Assembly (NCBI GenBank): GCA_902984215.1
Contig: CADWAF010000121.1
Coordinates: 1 to 25,753, forward strand
Origin: Willaertia magna
Taxonomy: Eukaryota > Heterolobosea > Eutetramitea > Acrasida > Naegleriidae
Reading direction: 5' to 3'
DNA: 25,753 nt
The stretch's first letter is position 1. Each line of letters begins with the position of its first letter. The notes below the pieces were generated by a model that worked only from the letters and a program-made list of their open reading frames with translations, had not been told where the DNA came from and made no database searches. A program made the translations under genes and the position numbers. Positions 1 through 10,911 of this stretch are shown here, piece by piece.

Positions 1-1644
1 TTAATTCTAATTTATACTTTTCATAAAATCTATTCATTTGCATTAAATTTCCACCAACTTTATCATAAATTACATTAAAATTATTTAAAGTTTCTTTATC
101 ATTTAAAAATAAATAAGAAAATAACATTTTAGATTCATCTAATTCAGGTTCAAATAATTCAATATATTCCATTTGATTTAAATCAAATTTTAATTCAGGT
201 TTCATTTGATAATTAAAATAATTATCATTTCCAATTTCAATAATTGTTGGAATAAAAGAATCTAAATAAATTCCAATTGTTCTTAAAATAATTAAATCAC
301 TTAAATTTGATCCTCTATTATCTAATTTATCTTCTTTTAATTGTTGTCCTTCTTTTAAAAACAATAATTCTTCTTCTTCTTTTTCTAAACTAGTCATTTG
401 TTTTAAATCTTTTCTATAAAGATAAGAATAAGAATTTGAAAAGATATCTAAAAAATTTAATCCATTTATGAAAAGTTTAGGTTGAACTCGTTTTGAAAAT
501 TTTTCATTATTTGCTAAATATTCACAAAATGTAAAGAAGAATGTTAAAACTTCATTTCCACTTCTTTTTTTTCTTCCATGTGTTGTTTCTCTAATATTTA
601 TTTATTTACAGTTAATTTATTTTAATAAATTTATTATAATTAAAATAATTTACAGTAAAATACTTACATGTATGATAATAAATCTAAACTTAATTTTATT
701 GTATTTTTTAAATAATTATTGTAATAAGGTAATTCTTTTGTAAAATATTCAAAAAATAAAATAAAATCTTCCTTTTTTGTATTTAAACCATTATCTTTTA
801 AAATAAAAAGTTTTTCAAATAAATTTTTTAAATTTTCATTTTCATTTATAATTAAAAATAAATCTTTACGTTGTTTTATAAATTGTATAAAAGAATAACC
901 AATAGTTAATCTTTCAGTTAATATCTTTACAATATCAGTTATTGTAAACTCTATCCCCTCTAATTTATCAATTAATTTTAATAAATTATTTAAAATCATT
1001 AAATCAAAATAACTTTCTAAAAAGTGATCAAAATCAATTGGTAAATTATTTTCAAAATTTTTATTTAAATTATTTAAATTATTTAAATTTTTATTTTCAA
1101 AATTATTTTCAGAATTATTATTTTTAAAATAACTTTCAAAATCTAATAATAAACTAACTGCATTTAAATTAATTTCTTCAACTTTTTGTAAAGTAGAATT
1201 TAATAAATTTGTTTTACCACTTCCAATAGGTCCAATTAAAAAATAAACTTTTTTTACTAATATGGAATCGTTCATATATTTTATAATTTTTGAAAAATTT
1301 GAAGAATTTTTATAAAATTTAAATTCCGGTAATTTTGAATTATCTTCAACGACAATAGATTGTTGTTGTTGTAAATTATTATTTAAAGAAGAAATAATTT
1401 GTTCAACCGGTGTGAAAAGCGGTTCCGTTAGGTTATTATTATTTATTGTTGATTTTTTTACATTTAATTCATCGGAATTATTAATTTCATATTGTTTGTT
1501 ATTATTTTGATTAAAATTTAATTTGTGAAAAGTAAATTGTTTTTTCATCAATTTATTCATTAATTTATTGTTGTGATTCTTATTGAAAATCGAAAATTTT
1601 AAAGAAATGCCACCACCATAGTTGTGTAAATGGAGTTTCTTCAT
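1..1644 (-). CDS. P-loop NTPase with basic N-terminus, partial at the left edge
   Basis: Two exons: 1644..668 and 590..1, joined across a 77-nt GTAAGT...AG intron (591-667). The join keeps the frame (phase 2, a split Ile codon), and the protein continues past the window edge, so at least 522 residues. The start is the first ATG after an upstream in-frame stop; the longer open frame begins with GTG and was not used. Walker A is G138-PIGSGKT-145. A possible Walker B (hydrophobic LFLII followed by NE instead of DE) lies near residue 265. The first 45 residues are basic with almost no acidic residues, compatible with a mitochondrial presequence. The C-terminal part has a phrase like the archaeal-ATPase/STAND sensor region (YDKVGGN). 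I recognise the fold class (AAA+/STAND-like) but not the family. Asn- and Lys-rich throughout. Function unknown. Confidence 0.6.
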
Positions 1645-1924
1645 TATTTTTTTTTTAAAAAAACATTTACAACGTAACCAACTTGTTAATTTGGAACAAC
1701 CACTTTTCACACGCCCTGGGCCTTACTAATTACTTTCTTTTCCCCTTCTTCATCGAATAAGAGATTCCTTTGTGGCATCAGCAAGCAGTATAACATTTAA
1801 ACAACAGTTATCTATCTTGAAAAACACCCGTTCCTCTTTATATACGATCTAATAAAACAAATTCCATTAATTTCATTATAAAAAGTTCCATTTGGCAAAA
1901 ATAATTTTTTTTTAAATTTAAAAA
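1645..1924. promoter_or_regulatory. Divergent intergenic region between the P-loop NTPase and the Zn2Cys6 gene
   Basis: This 280-bp gap separates two head-to-head genes, so it should hold the promoters and 5' leaders of both. I see no classical TATA box with firm support. The right end is A/T-rich and leads into an AAAAATGAAA start context, the same A-rich context seen at other starts in the window. Confidence 0.4.
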
Positions 1925-4783
1925 ATGAAACCAAGCGAAAATTGGAGGCAACATCAACAACCACCCACTTATTCTCCCGCCAAAACAATAATAAGCAACC
2001 ACCATGGCAACAATAATAATAATCAAGAGCAACAACAACACAATATGATGCATCACCACTATAGTTCATATTATAATTTACATAATAGTGATCACAATCA
2101 CCACCATCCACATTCACAACAACAAGGATTTCATTTATATCGTCCACCGCCTTTAACGCCATTAACACCATTAACGCCTTTAACACCGCTTATTGGAACG
2201 ACAGTAACACCAACAACAGCAACGACAGCAACTACAATGAATCATTCTTATAATAATGTTGGACTAATTGGACATCCACAAAGTCATTTAATACATTCAA
2301 TGGATGAAAATCTTAATTCACAAAGAAGTTCTTCAACTTATCATCATCATCATCATACTGGTGGTTTTCGTCACAACAACAATCAATTATTACAACCATT
2401 ATTGACAAGTACACCAACAACATCAAATCCAACGTCAAATTCAAGTTTAATTACAACTAATCATTCACCTTCTAATACAATTACAACCATTTTAGAAACA
2501 CATCCAAGTGTAACGCAACAACAACAACACAGATCTGTACTGACAAATAATAATAATAGCAGTAGCACCAATAGCACTCCATTATTGTTAGAAGAACAAA
2601 CAATGAATAACAATACCATTCATAGCGGAGTTAATAACAGCAATAATAATAGTGTGAATGTGAATAATAATGGCAGTAAAAATCATTTAGGATCGTATAG
2701 TCCGTTGGCATTAAATAATGCCTCATTACTTCATTCTAATGTTAATGCTTTAGCTTTGAATAATAATAATAACGGACATGTAACTCCTTCAAATGGCATT
2801 GTGTCCGGACATAACGGGATGATTAAGGCAAATAATTCCGTTAATCATGATTATGTTATGGGACATGAAAATAATGAAATTAAACCTTTACAACAAAAAA
2901 TTTTAGTTAATTTTTTAAATTTAATACAAATTAGATTTTTTTATAGAGAAAAAATTGTAAATTATAATACTGAAAATAATGAAAGAATTTTAAATTGGAA
3001 ATTATTTATTTTACGTGAATTATATCAATTTTTATTAAAAAACTTTACAAATTTAATTAATGATTTAAAACAATATCATTTAACTGAAGATAAATGGAAA
3101 ATTCCAGATTATTTTACTTTTTTAGTTTATGATGAAGATTTTAAAGAATATTGTGAAATGTCAGATTTTGATTTGGGTATTTTAGAAAGTAATTTATTTA
3201 GAGTAAAGATTTTCCCAAAGGACATTCATGTACAACAAATTTCTGGACAAATTAATCAATTTATTATTCCAAGTCCAAATACAAATAATAATATTAATAA
3301 TAATATTGGTTCTTTAAGTGGTAACAATGCTGTGGATTCTATAGAGGAGCAAGAACAACAATCACAGATACAGCCACAATTATTACAGGACAATAATGAC
3401 ATTAATAATGGAATGGTGGTTCAATCACCGTCAATTCAAATGGATGGAAATTTATCTAGTTCAAATAATAACACATTGATGATGAATGTACATTCTCCTC
3501 CATCCCTAACTACAGATAATAACAACATTGTGAATAATAGCAGCGGTATCAATAATGATTTTATTCAACCAGTAATTGGAACTTCACAACAACCAAGCAC
3601 TAGCACTGCTTTATCATTCCAACAAACTAATAATAATAATGGTCCATTATTGATACCAAATGAAGAAAGCAACATGAATATAAGTAATTATAATAATAAT
3701 AATGGAAAGGAAGTGGTTATTGGTAGTAAACGTGAGAATAACACACCAAATTTGAAGATGGATATTTCTAAACATCCGGCACTTTTTGATGAAACGGTAG
3801 AACGTGTACCTCCTTCACTTGAAGAGGCTCAATCGCTATTAGAAAGTGCTAGAGAACAAGTTAGTGGTACTTTTTCTAGTATTGCAAACAAGAAGAAAAA
3901 GAAGAATAAAGAAGAAAAAGAGAAAACGCCAACAAAAAAGAGGAAAAAGATTGAAAAAGAAAAGCAAACAAAGAAGGAAAAGAAACAACAAAATAAAGAA
4001 CAAAACGAAAAAGAAACAAAAACAAACGCACAGGAAGATGAAGAGATTCCTTGGGATGAATCTGTGCTTTTAGAAAAAGATCCAGAGTATCAACCAGAAA
4101 GAAAAAAGAAAAAGAAGAAAAAGAATAACAAAGATGAAGAGGTTGAAGATAGTAAGGCAACAGCAGATAAAAATTGCGAATTTTGTCGTTCGCGGCACTT
4201 AAAGTGTGACAAGGGTTTTCCATCTTGTGATCAATGCAAAAAACGAGGACAAGTTTGTGTTTACACTCCTAGAAAGAAACACAAAAAGAGGAAGGAATCT
4301 TCATCATCTTCACCGGTAATTACAAATGACGAAAAAAAGAAAAGGATAATTAAAAGAAAGGTAATATCGGGCAATGAAACTGGAGTGCATGAGTATTTAT
4401 CATCTTTTGCCTTTTACGATTCAAAGCTTGGTATTACACCTCAAAAGGAGGTAACAAACAATGAAGAATGCTTACTTTTGCCTGAAAGTTTTATTATTTA
4501 TCAAATAGATGGTTCAACTCACGTTGGTTTTGAAGGTATTCCAATGCTTCCTCAAAACAAAACGGTATGTTTAGCTCATTATGCAAACAAGGGAAGAAGA
4601 GCAAGAAAAAGAAAATATCCAAACAAAATCAATGGACATCCTCCTGTGTTTTTGAGAAGAACCATTAGATCTTTGGAAGAGGTGGCTTATCCCAAAAGAA
4701 GTATAAACGAAGTGATTCAATCATTGGTTGAAAATTTGAATGAAAATTCCAGTAGTGAGGAAGACAAAGAAATCAAGAAATAA
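1925..4783 (+). CDS. Zn(II)2Cys6 (fungal-type binuclear cluster) nuclear protein with long Asn/Gln/His tracts
   Basis: Single exon, 952 aa. Residues 1-330 are low complexity (Asn, Gln, His, Thr/Ser tracts and four tandem PLT units near residue 76). Residues about 324-438 form a folded, aromatic-rich island; its end (YDEDFKEYCEMSD...LFRVKIF) resembles the acidic DeD segment and last strand of a PB1/ubiquitin-like fold, a weak match. Residues about 655-745 are a Lys/Glu-rich, probably nuclear-localising stretch. A clear Zn2Cys6 cluster follows: C751-x2-C754-x6-C761-x6-C768-x2-C771-x6-C778, with the usual basic loop after the second Cys and a basic tail. In fungi this motif binds DNA through two zinc ions. 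The C-terminal 140 residues contain another folded, basic segment I do not recognise. Likely a sequence-specific transcription factor. Its stop codon lies inside the tail of CFAP74 on the other strand. Confidence 0.85.
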   Translation: MKPSENWRQHQQPPTYSPAKTIISNHHGNNNNNQEQQQHNMMHHHYSSYYNLHNSDHNHHHPHSQQQGFHLYRPPPLTPLTPLTPLTPLIGTTVTPTTATTATTMNHSYNNVGLIGHPQSHLIHSMDENLNSQRSSSTYHHHHHTGGFRHNNNQLLQPLLTSTPTTSNPTSNSSLITTNHSPSNTITTILETHPSVTQQQQHRSVLTNNNNSSSTNSTPLLLEEQTMNNNTIHSGVNNSNNNSVNVNNNGSKNHLGSYSPLALNNASLLHSNVNALALNNNNNGHVTPSNGIVSGHNGMIKANNSVNHDYVMGHENNEIKPLQQKILVNFLNLIQIRFFYREKIVNYNTENNERILNWKLFILRELYQFLLKNFTNLINDLKQYHLTEDKWKIPDYFTFLVYDEDFKEYCEMSDFDLGILESNLFRVKIFPKDIHVQQISGQINQFIIPSPNTNNNINNNIGSLSGNNAVDSIEEQEQQSQIQPQLLQDNNDINNGMVVQSPSIQMDGNLSSSNNNTLMMNVHSPPSLTTDNNNIVNNSSGINNDFIQPVIGTSQQPSTSTALSFQQTNNNNGPLLIPNEESNMNISNYNNNNGKEVVIGSKRENNTPNLKMDISKHPALFDETVERVPPSLEEAQSLLESAREQVSGTFSSIANKKKKKNKEEKEKTPTKKRKKIEKEKQTKKEKKQQNKEQNEKETKTNAQEDEEIPWDESVLLEKDPEYQPERKKKKKKKNNKDEEVEDSKATADKNCEFCRSRHLKCDKGFPSCDQCKKRGQVCVYTPRKKHKKRKESSSSSPVITNDEKKKRIIKRKVISGNETGVHEYLSSFAFYDSKLGITPQKEVTNNEECLLLPESFIIYQIDGSTHVGFEGIPMLPQNKTVCLAHYANKGRRARKRKYPNKINGHPPVFLRRTIRSLEEVAYPKRSINEVIQSLVENLNENSSSEEDKEIKK
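2150..2190 (+). repeat. 9-bp tandem repeat encoding Leu-Thr-Pro units
   Basis: Four consecutive 9-bp units (CCN TTA ACN) encode P-L-T repeats inside the low-complexity N-terminus of the Zn2Cys6 protein. The third bases of the Pro and Thr codons vary between units, so the tract is not a freshly slipped perfect microsatellite. Confidence 0.7.
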
Positions 4784-7700
4784 GTATATTACCAGAAAGT
4801 TTTGCAATGAATTTCGCAGGAGTGTTTGGTGGATAAGGATCTGTTATCAAACCCTCCAAAACACAATCAACCAAAATACTTTTGTTTTCATCGCCTTGTA
4901 ATTGCAGCTTTTCTGATGATGGAGTAAACCAAATGGTAATTTCTTTTTTCCCACCAATGTCCAAGGTTCCCTTAGCGTTGTCTAAATAGAAGCAACTGTT
5001 TAAATCGAATATCTGTAATGTGTAATCTACCTTTTTCTCCGTTGGCTTTAATATATTGGATTTTTGACAACCAATTTCAAATGTAATTGTTTTGGCAGAA
5101 TTGATAGAAGTATCTGAAAATTTGTACGTAAATTCCATAGAAGCGGGAATATCTTGTTCAGCCTCTACTAAGTTTAAAGTTGACCCTTTTCTGCTTGTTT
5201 TGGGAGTTTTTGTGCTTTGTTGAGAAGAAGGTTTTTGAGGTGTTTTGGGTCTCTTCTTTACGTCTGCAACAACATTCTCCGGTTTTTTAAGATCGAAATG
5301 AATGAATGGTCCGTGCTGTCTAGCTTTTGCTATCACAGGTACTTTCATTATTGACCCACTTCCATACTCCATTATTAACTTTGATTCAAATAGATTATTG
5401 GCAGGTTGGTGATCTGGAAGGCAACTAATTTCCACTTGAAAGTCTTTCTTACTTTCTTTGCTTGAAGGAACCAAACCCTCTTCTAAATTTAAGGTAAATG
5501 GATTGGAACCGCTTTGATTCATTGGATACGCCTCTTCAATGAAACACTTGAATGGAATGTTTTTGTCCGTTCCATTCTTTAGACTGATGACTTTCTTTAC
5601 GGGCACGGATTGGTGTAGCTCCTTTTCCAAAGTAAAATCGCCCAAGTCAATATAAGGCTTGTCGTCTCCATAAGATATTAACAATGGTGGAGTTTCTGAT
5701 GTCACCATTATCTTATAATTTTCTGTGTATTTTCCACTCCATATTCTAAGTGTTGTTTCAAAATTACCTGTAGAGGTTGGGTAAGAATATAAGATAATAT
5801 CGTGGATTGCGGATTCTTCAAGTGTTATCGATTTTTCTAAATTTTCTATTGAGAAACTGGAAACAATTGAGTGTAGTTCAAAGTTTAATTGGATGTCTCT
5901 TCCAAAGTTATTAAAAACAGAAATCTTCTTTGGGTGTTCATGGAATATTGGAATGCGTCCAAAATCTACAACCTTATTACTTGTGTCAACCATATCCTCA
6001 ATTGTTATCTTAAGGGGTTTCAATATTGAGGTGGTATCAACTTGAAGGAACATCACTTCTGTCATATCTTCAATGGCTGGAGAAGCTCCAAATACACAAG
6101 GTATATACCATGATTTATGTTTCCATGAATCATTAGCTTCACTATCTCTCCAGTCATTGTAATACTCTATGACTTCAAGAGGTATAATTTCCTCCTTTTT
6201 GGGAACCTCTTCTTGCTTCTTTTTAGATTTACTCTTTGTAAGGACTGGGGTAGACTTTTTTTTCTGGAGACTTCCTTTGCCACCTTGTTCAGTGTCTTTC
6301 GTAACCTCTTCTTTTATCTCTACCTTAGGTTTTACAAGTAAAGGAGGTTCAAAAGACACTTGTATCTCTTGGTTTAAGGAAGGATTAATAGTTCCAGAGT
6401 CCGGAGAAAATGTAATTTTGCTGTTGGCTGGTGATAAAATCTTGAAAAAGTAGGTCTTTTTAGATGTGTTTGACAACTCAAGGGAAAAGGTTGAAATGTC
6501 TTCGATTGGTGTTGGGGGAATGGCAAAACGAGATTGTGAAAATTTCAGTGGATGTCTTATTCCAATACCTTTGCATTTTGCCTTGTAGCACTCCTTTCTG
6601 TTTGTCTCACAAGTTATATTAAATTTGTAGTCTCTCTCCTTAGAAGGTGAAAACACCACCTGATATTTTTGAATCTCATTACCTTCTATTGAAAGAAAAT
6701 TCTCCACTTCAGGCATTATGGTTATTTCTCTGGGGATATCAACAAATCTAATCTGTTGGGAAATTGTTGAAAGATTCTGGAGAGAAATCTCACAAGTAAC
6801 AGTTTCTTCCAAAGAACATCTTCCAAAATCTATTAGTTTAGGAGTTATTTCTATATCACTTCTACAAATTATTGATCTAAACATCAGCTCTATTGGATTG
6901 GAATAGTCTGCAACTTCAACCTTGAAGGGCACCAACAGCTCATTAGTTTCTTCATGATAATACTTTTTACACAAATCCTTTGTAACAGTAGAAGGATTGA
7001 ATACAAACCGAATGGGAAGGGACGAATTGGCCTGAACAAAACCAATTTTTGGGAAACATTGTAAATTTTCTGTAAGACATTTTGGCAGTTTCACGTTGAA
7101 CCTTAAGGCAGAAGAATGAGTATTGAAAATTTTAAACTCTTTCTTATAACTTGAGTTGATGTAGCATACATCAAAATCTATAATTTCGTTTTTCATAAAC
7201 ACAGGAATACTTTTTCCTTCTACATCAATATCAATTCTTAAGTCTTTATGAGTGGATTCTTCAAATAGTCTTATTGTGACAAACGTACTTAGTTTCGTTG
7301 GTGTAGTAGCACAAAACGATAAAGTAATAAATAGTTGGGAATAACCCTCGAGAATACCTTCTAATGATGAAAATTCCAATATTCTTTCCATTTCTTGTTC
7401 CTCCTCGTTTGTGTGAATCTCAGTTATTTCATCTTTTTGTTCTTCAGTTTCCTTTGCGCTGTCATTTCTTAAGGCTCTAATGTTTTTGCTATCTTTCACT
7501 TTTCCATAACGTTCTATCCCTTCACCAATTATTTTAAAGGGCACTGAAAGAGCCCCAACGTTAGTTAATTTCAACGTTTCTCTCTTGTATTCTAAAACAA
7601 CAGCTGAAAAGTTAATTTTGGTTTTATCTACAGAAACATCCACTTTCTTTGTATAACACTTAATGGGAATCTCAAAATTACCAGTCATAGCAAAAACAGG

Positions 7701-9871
7701 TATTGCAGTTTCTATATCTTTTTCTATAGTTGGAACAAACTTAATAGTAATTGTACAAAATGTTCCTGCTGACATTCTACCTGGAGGGGTATAAATTATT
7801 TCAAAGAATTCAACTATGTCACTATTGAGGGGAAGAATTTTGAAAGTGTTAAAAGTATACGATCCATTAATTAAAGAAATTTTCTGGATATATTCCTTTC
7901 CTATCTCAAAATCTTTAAACACTACTTCCCTTGGTTCAGGCAAAAAAGCTTGACCTTTAAATTCTTTTCCTAGTACCACTTGCTTCTGTACTCTGTTTTT
8001 TTCCCATTCCATAAAGGCCTTTTGTCTATATTGTTTTTCTAGTTCAGAAAGTTCTTTAACTATAATTCTTTCAGATGAATGTTCCCCATACCTTAATTGC
8101 GAGTCATTTTGTATTTCTTCTTCTATAGACTGTAATTTTGAAGGGTGTTGTTCTTTAAATTCTTTTGACATTCTTTCAAAATAATTAGGATTAGTTTCAT
8201 GTAACTTTCCCAAACCTTGGGTTTTATCCCTTGCTATCATTACCTTAGATGGAAATATATGCTTTAGTGAACTGAGAGGATCAATCATTTCTTCCCCCTT
8301 AAGAGTTTTAGATGAAATATAGTCACCCAATTTCTTCTCTTTATGAATTACACTAATTTCTTGTTGTAATTTTTCTTTTAACCTTTTTTTGTTTGTATTG
8401 TTCATAAATTCTTTACTCTTTTCTTGTTCTAAGGCATACAAAATCTCTTCTTTTCTTTGCTTTATATTTTCTTCAATCCGTCTCTTAGTTTTCTTAAAGA
8501 TAACTTCTTCCTCTTTGGCTCTAAAAACTTCATAAGGATTTCTTCCAGACTCCAGCAATTTGTTAAACTCTTCCTTCATTTTCTTTTGTTTTTTATAATT
8601 CTTTTCTTTATTATCTTCTATTTTCTTTTTAATGTTGTTTCTTATTTCACTATGAAGTTGATTGAGCTTGTCAATTTCTACAAGTTTTTTTTCAAACCTC
8701 AACTCTTCTTCCTCTCTTTCTACATTATTTGTTAATACTTTTTTGAATTAAGTAAACTTACTTTTATCATCATTATGTTTTGCAAGAGATTCCATTAAAT
8801 TAATTTTTGCTTTTTTCTTACATTCCTTTACTTGTTTTAAACTATCCAATTGTCTTTGTGTTTGTTCATTAGTTTGTTTTACTCGCTCTAATTCATCTCT
8901 ACTCTTTTTTCGCATTAATGCTTTGCTTAACTTGTTTTCATTTGATATCCTTAAGCTTTGCATCAGAGTTTTATCTTCCCCCTCATATATCTCATATTCT
9001 TTTATTTTTTCTTCTATTATCAATAATTCGTCAACTGCAGTCTTTCTTTCATTGTAATCTCTTTGTAATTCATAAAATTGTCTTTTCATTGATAAATTTT
9101 CGTCAATCTTCTTCAAATGATATTTCCTTAAATTTTCAATGTCTGTTTGTATGCTTAATTCCTGCTCTTGTGTCATTACAACAGTAACTGAATTTTTCTC
9201 TTTGAGTAAAGAATATTTTCTAGACAGTTCATCATGTTGTTGCTGGGATTGTTGTATTTCAAGAGATATATCCTCCATTTTCTGTTTACAAAGAGATAAC
9301 TCAATTAGTTTTTGGTCCAGTAGTGTTTTTCTTTCTTCTATATCTTTAGGATATTGTGAATACTAAATGTGACAATATTGAACTTACATCTCTTTAATAA
9401 TCGTATACCCTTGGATTTTTCTCTATCGTTTTTATTCTTCCAAGATGAAATAACTCCACTCTTAGCCAACGATTCAGTATTAGTAAAAGTAAATAAATTA
9501 TCAAAATCTAATTGTTGAACTTCTTTAATAGGAATGTTGGATAAAATTTGATTAATTTGTAATTTATCGTCGTTGTATATTACTATATTTTTCCTATTCT
9601 TATTATTATTTAAATTTAATAAATTAAATTCTTCTTCAATTATTGCCTCATCTAAATAATTTTCATCCAAATCTTCGTTTTCTTCGTTTTGTTTTCCAAT
9701 TTCAATTTCTGAAATTTCCGAGCCATTATCCCCTTTTTCCTCCGCTTCTTCTTTCCCCTTATTATTATCTATTATTATTTCATGATCATTACCCTCGTAA
9801 TTAAAAACATCAGCATTATCCTCCGTATCCTCTTGATTAATGTCTGAAGCACTTTCATGGTATGCCTCCAT
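4773..9871 (-). CDS. CFAP74: CFAP74, central-apparatus (C1d projection) axonemal protein
   Basis: Three exons: 9871..9388, 9343..8762 and 8719..4773. The introns are 44 nt (9344-9387) and 42 nt (8720-8761), both with GTAAGT donors. Total 5,013 nt gives 1,670 aa. Exon 1 encodes an acidic N-terminus. Exon 2 and the start of exon 3 encode a long coiled coil. The rest is a chain of Ig-like ASH/MSP-type beta-sandwich domains. The conserved CFAP74 phrase around the first sandwich is clear (NPYEVF; PEPREVVFKDFE; then IYTPPGRMSAG). In Chlamydomonas FAP74 belongs to the C1d projection of the central pair with FAP46, FAP54 and FAP221, and helps control flagellar beating. The TTG start of the exon 3 open frame is not a real start; it is the exon's 5' end. 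The last 11 bp overlap the 3' end of the Zn2Cys6 CDS on the opposite strand. Confidence 0.93.
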
Positions 9872-9966
9872 TTTTTAAAAATGTTTGTAGCTAGTAAAAA
9901 AATGGCGCAAAGAGTTAAATCGTAAAGTTTTAAAGTTTATGTATTGTACAACAAGGCTATGTTTTT

Positions 9967-10677
9967 TTAAATACCTAAAATTTGTTTCTTTTTAGCAGCG
10001 AATTCTTCTTCAGTTAAAATTCCGCTATCTCTTAATTCTGCTAATTTAATTAAATCCTCTACTGTTGAATCTTTTTTATTTGTTTCAGTACTATTACCTG
10101 TCACTATTTTACTATAATTTTTCTCTCCTGATTGTACATCATATTCAAATCCGGCTTGCTGACCTGCTCTCTTAAAATTCTTTTTGTTTTCGGAAATTGA
10201 TGTTTCATGAGAAGAACGCTTTGTTAATTCATATTCTTTTCCAAAATTTCCGTCAAAACGTTGTTTAAATCTTAAACCTCCATCTCCAGAGATTAAAATG
10301 TATGTTCCATCATCTGTTAAATTAAATGGTAATTTCTTTACAAGATTTACTTCTGTTAATTTCAATTGGAGTTCAATTTTATGGGCTCTACAGTGACAAG
10401 GTTGGATAATACATTCTTTGTAAATACTTACCTTGCAATAGTTGGTTGTGGTAAATCTAATACAATTTCTTCATGAGCTTCTCCGGTTGTATCATGGAAA
10501 ATGCTTACATATTCACTGTCAATAGAGTTTAAGTTTTTAAGAAGAACTTCCTGTAATTAAATTGGTTTGTGGATAACGATGTTGATTGTGAAAACTTACT
10601 GCTGGTTCTTCTTCGTTTGCTGGTAGTTTGTGGATTATTAAATGTAGAGTTGTGTTTGCAGTAGATATTTCAGCCAT
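9967..10677 (-). CDS. Small SHOCT-domain protein, candidate ciliary factor
   Basis: Three exons: 10677..10600, 10550..10432 and 10387..9967, with 49-nt and 44-nt introns starting GTAAGT. Total 618 nt gives 205 aa. The third exon's open frame seems to begin at a TTG, but splicing adds 67 residues and a proper ATG in an AAAAAATGGCT context. Residues about 1-110 look like a beta-rich domain with no family I recognise. The middle is a polar linker. The C-terminal 30 residues are a typical SHOCT module (DLIKLAELRDSGILTEEEF then a Lys-rich helix), a short helical hairpin often found at the end of unrelated proteins and thought to mediate interactions. It lies 95 bp downstream of CFAP74's start on the same strand and shares a 234-bp divergent promoter interval with UNC119. 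Function unknown; the ciliary link is by neighbourhood only. Confidence 0.8.
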
Positions 10678-10911
10678 TTTTTGAAAAATGATTCTGTTCA
10701 GGGCTGCGAATGTTTATCTTGAAGTTTTTTGACAGGCTTGACAACTACAAAATTATTTGTCAACTTTTCATTCTGGACAGATACTTTCAGATTTTTACAA
10801 GCTATTAGAACTACAAACTTTTGCCTTGTTGATGGAGGCTAAGGAACATTGGAATTGTAGTTATTATCGTTTACCAAAAAAAATTAAGGCGCTTAAACTA
10901 AATACAAAAAA
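10678..10911. promoter_or_regulatory. Divergent promoter interval, SHOCT gene and UNC119
   Basis: 234 bp between two ATGs pointing away from each other. It must carry both promoters and both 5' leaders, so co-regulation is plausible. I could not identify a specific ciliary-gene motif by eye. Confidence 0.4.

Noticed and set aside
1812..2186. Minus-strand open frame rich in Val/Tyr/Cys and Asp
   Set aside because: It mirrors the His/Asn/Thr-rich N-terminus of the Zn2Cys6 gene and crosses the divergent promoter region.
2340..2357. CAT microsatellite as a functional repeat
   Set aside because: It encodes a short His tract within a larger low-complexity region and shows no other sign of function.
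3876..4223. 115-codon open frame antisense to the Zn2Cys6 gene, Ser/Phe/Leu-rich
   Set aside because: It is the complement of a Lys/Glu-rich coding stretch and has no domain or start context of its own.
1925..4783. Dictyostelium-type origin because of Asn/Gln tracts and AT-rich DNA
   Set aside because: Dictyostelids have no cilia and lack CFAP61, CFAP74 and MORN5. Anaerobic fungi remain a weaker alternative, since they share Zn2Cys6 clusters and cilia.
8457..9366. Several Phe/Leu/Ser-rich plus-strand open frames
   Set aside because: They are antisense shadows of the CFAP74 coiled coil and adjoining exons, which are supported by homology and splicing.
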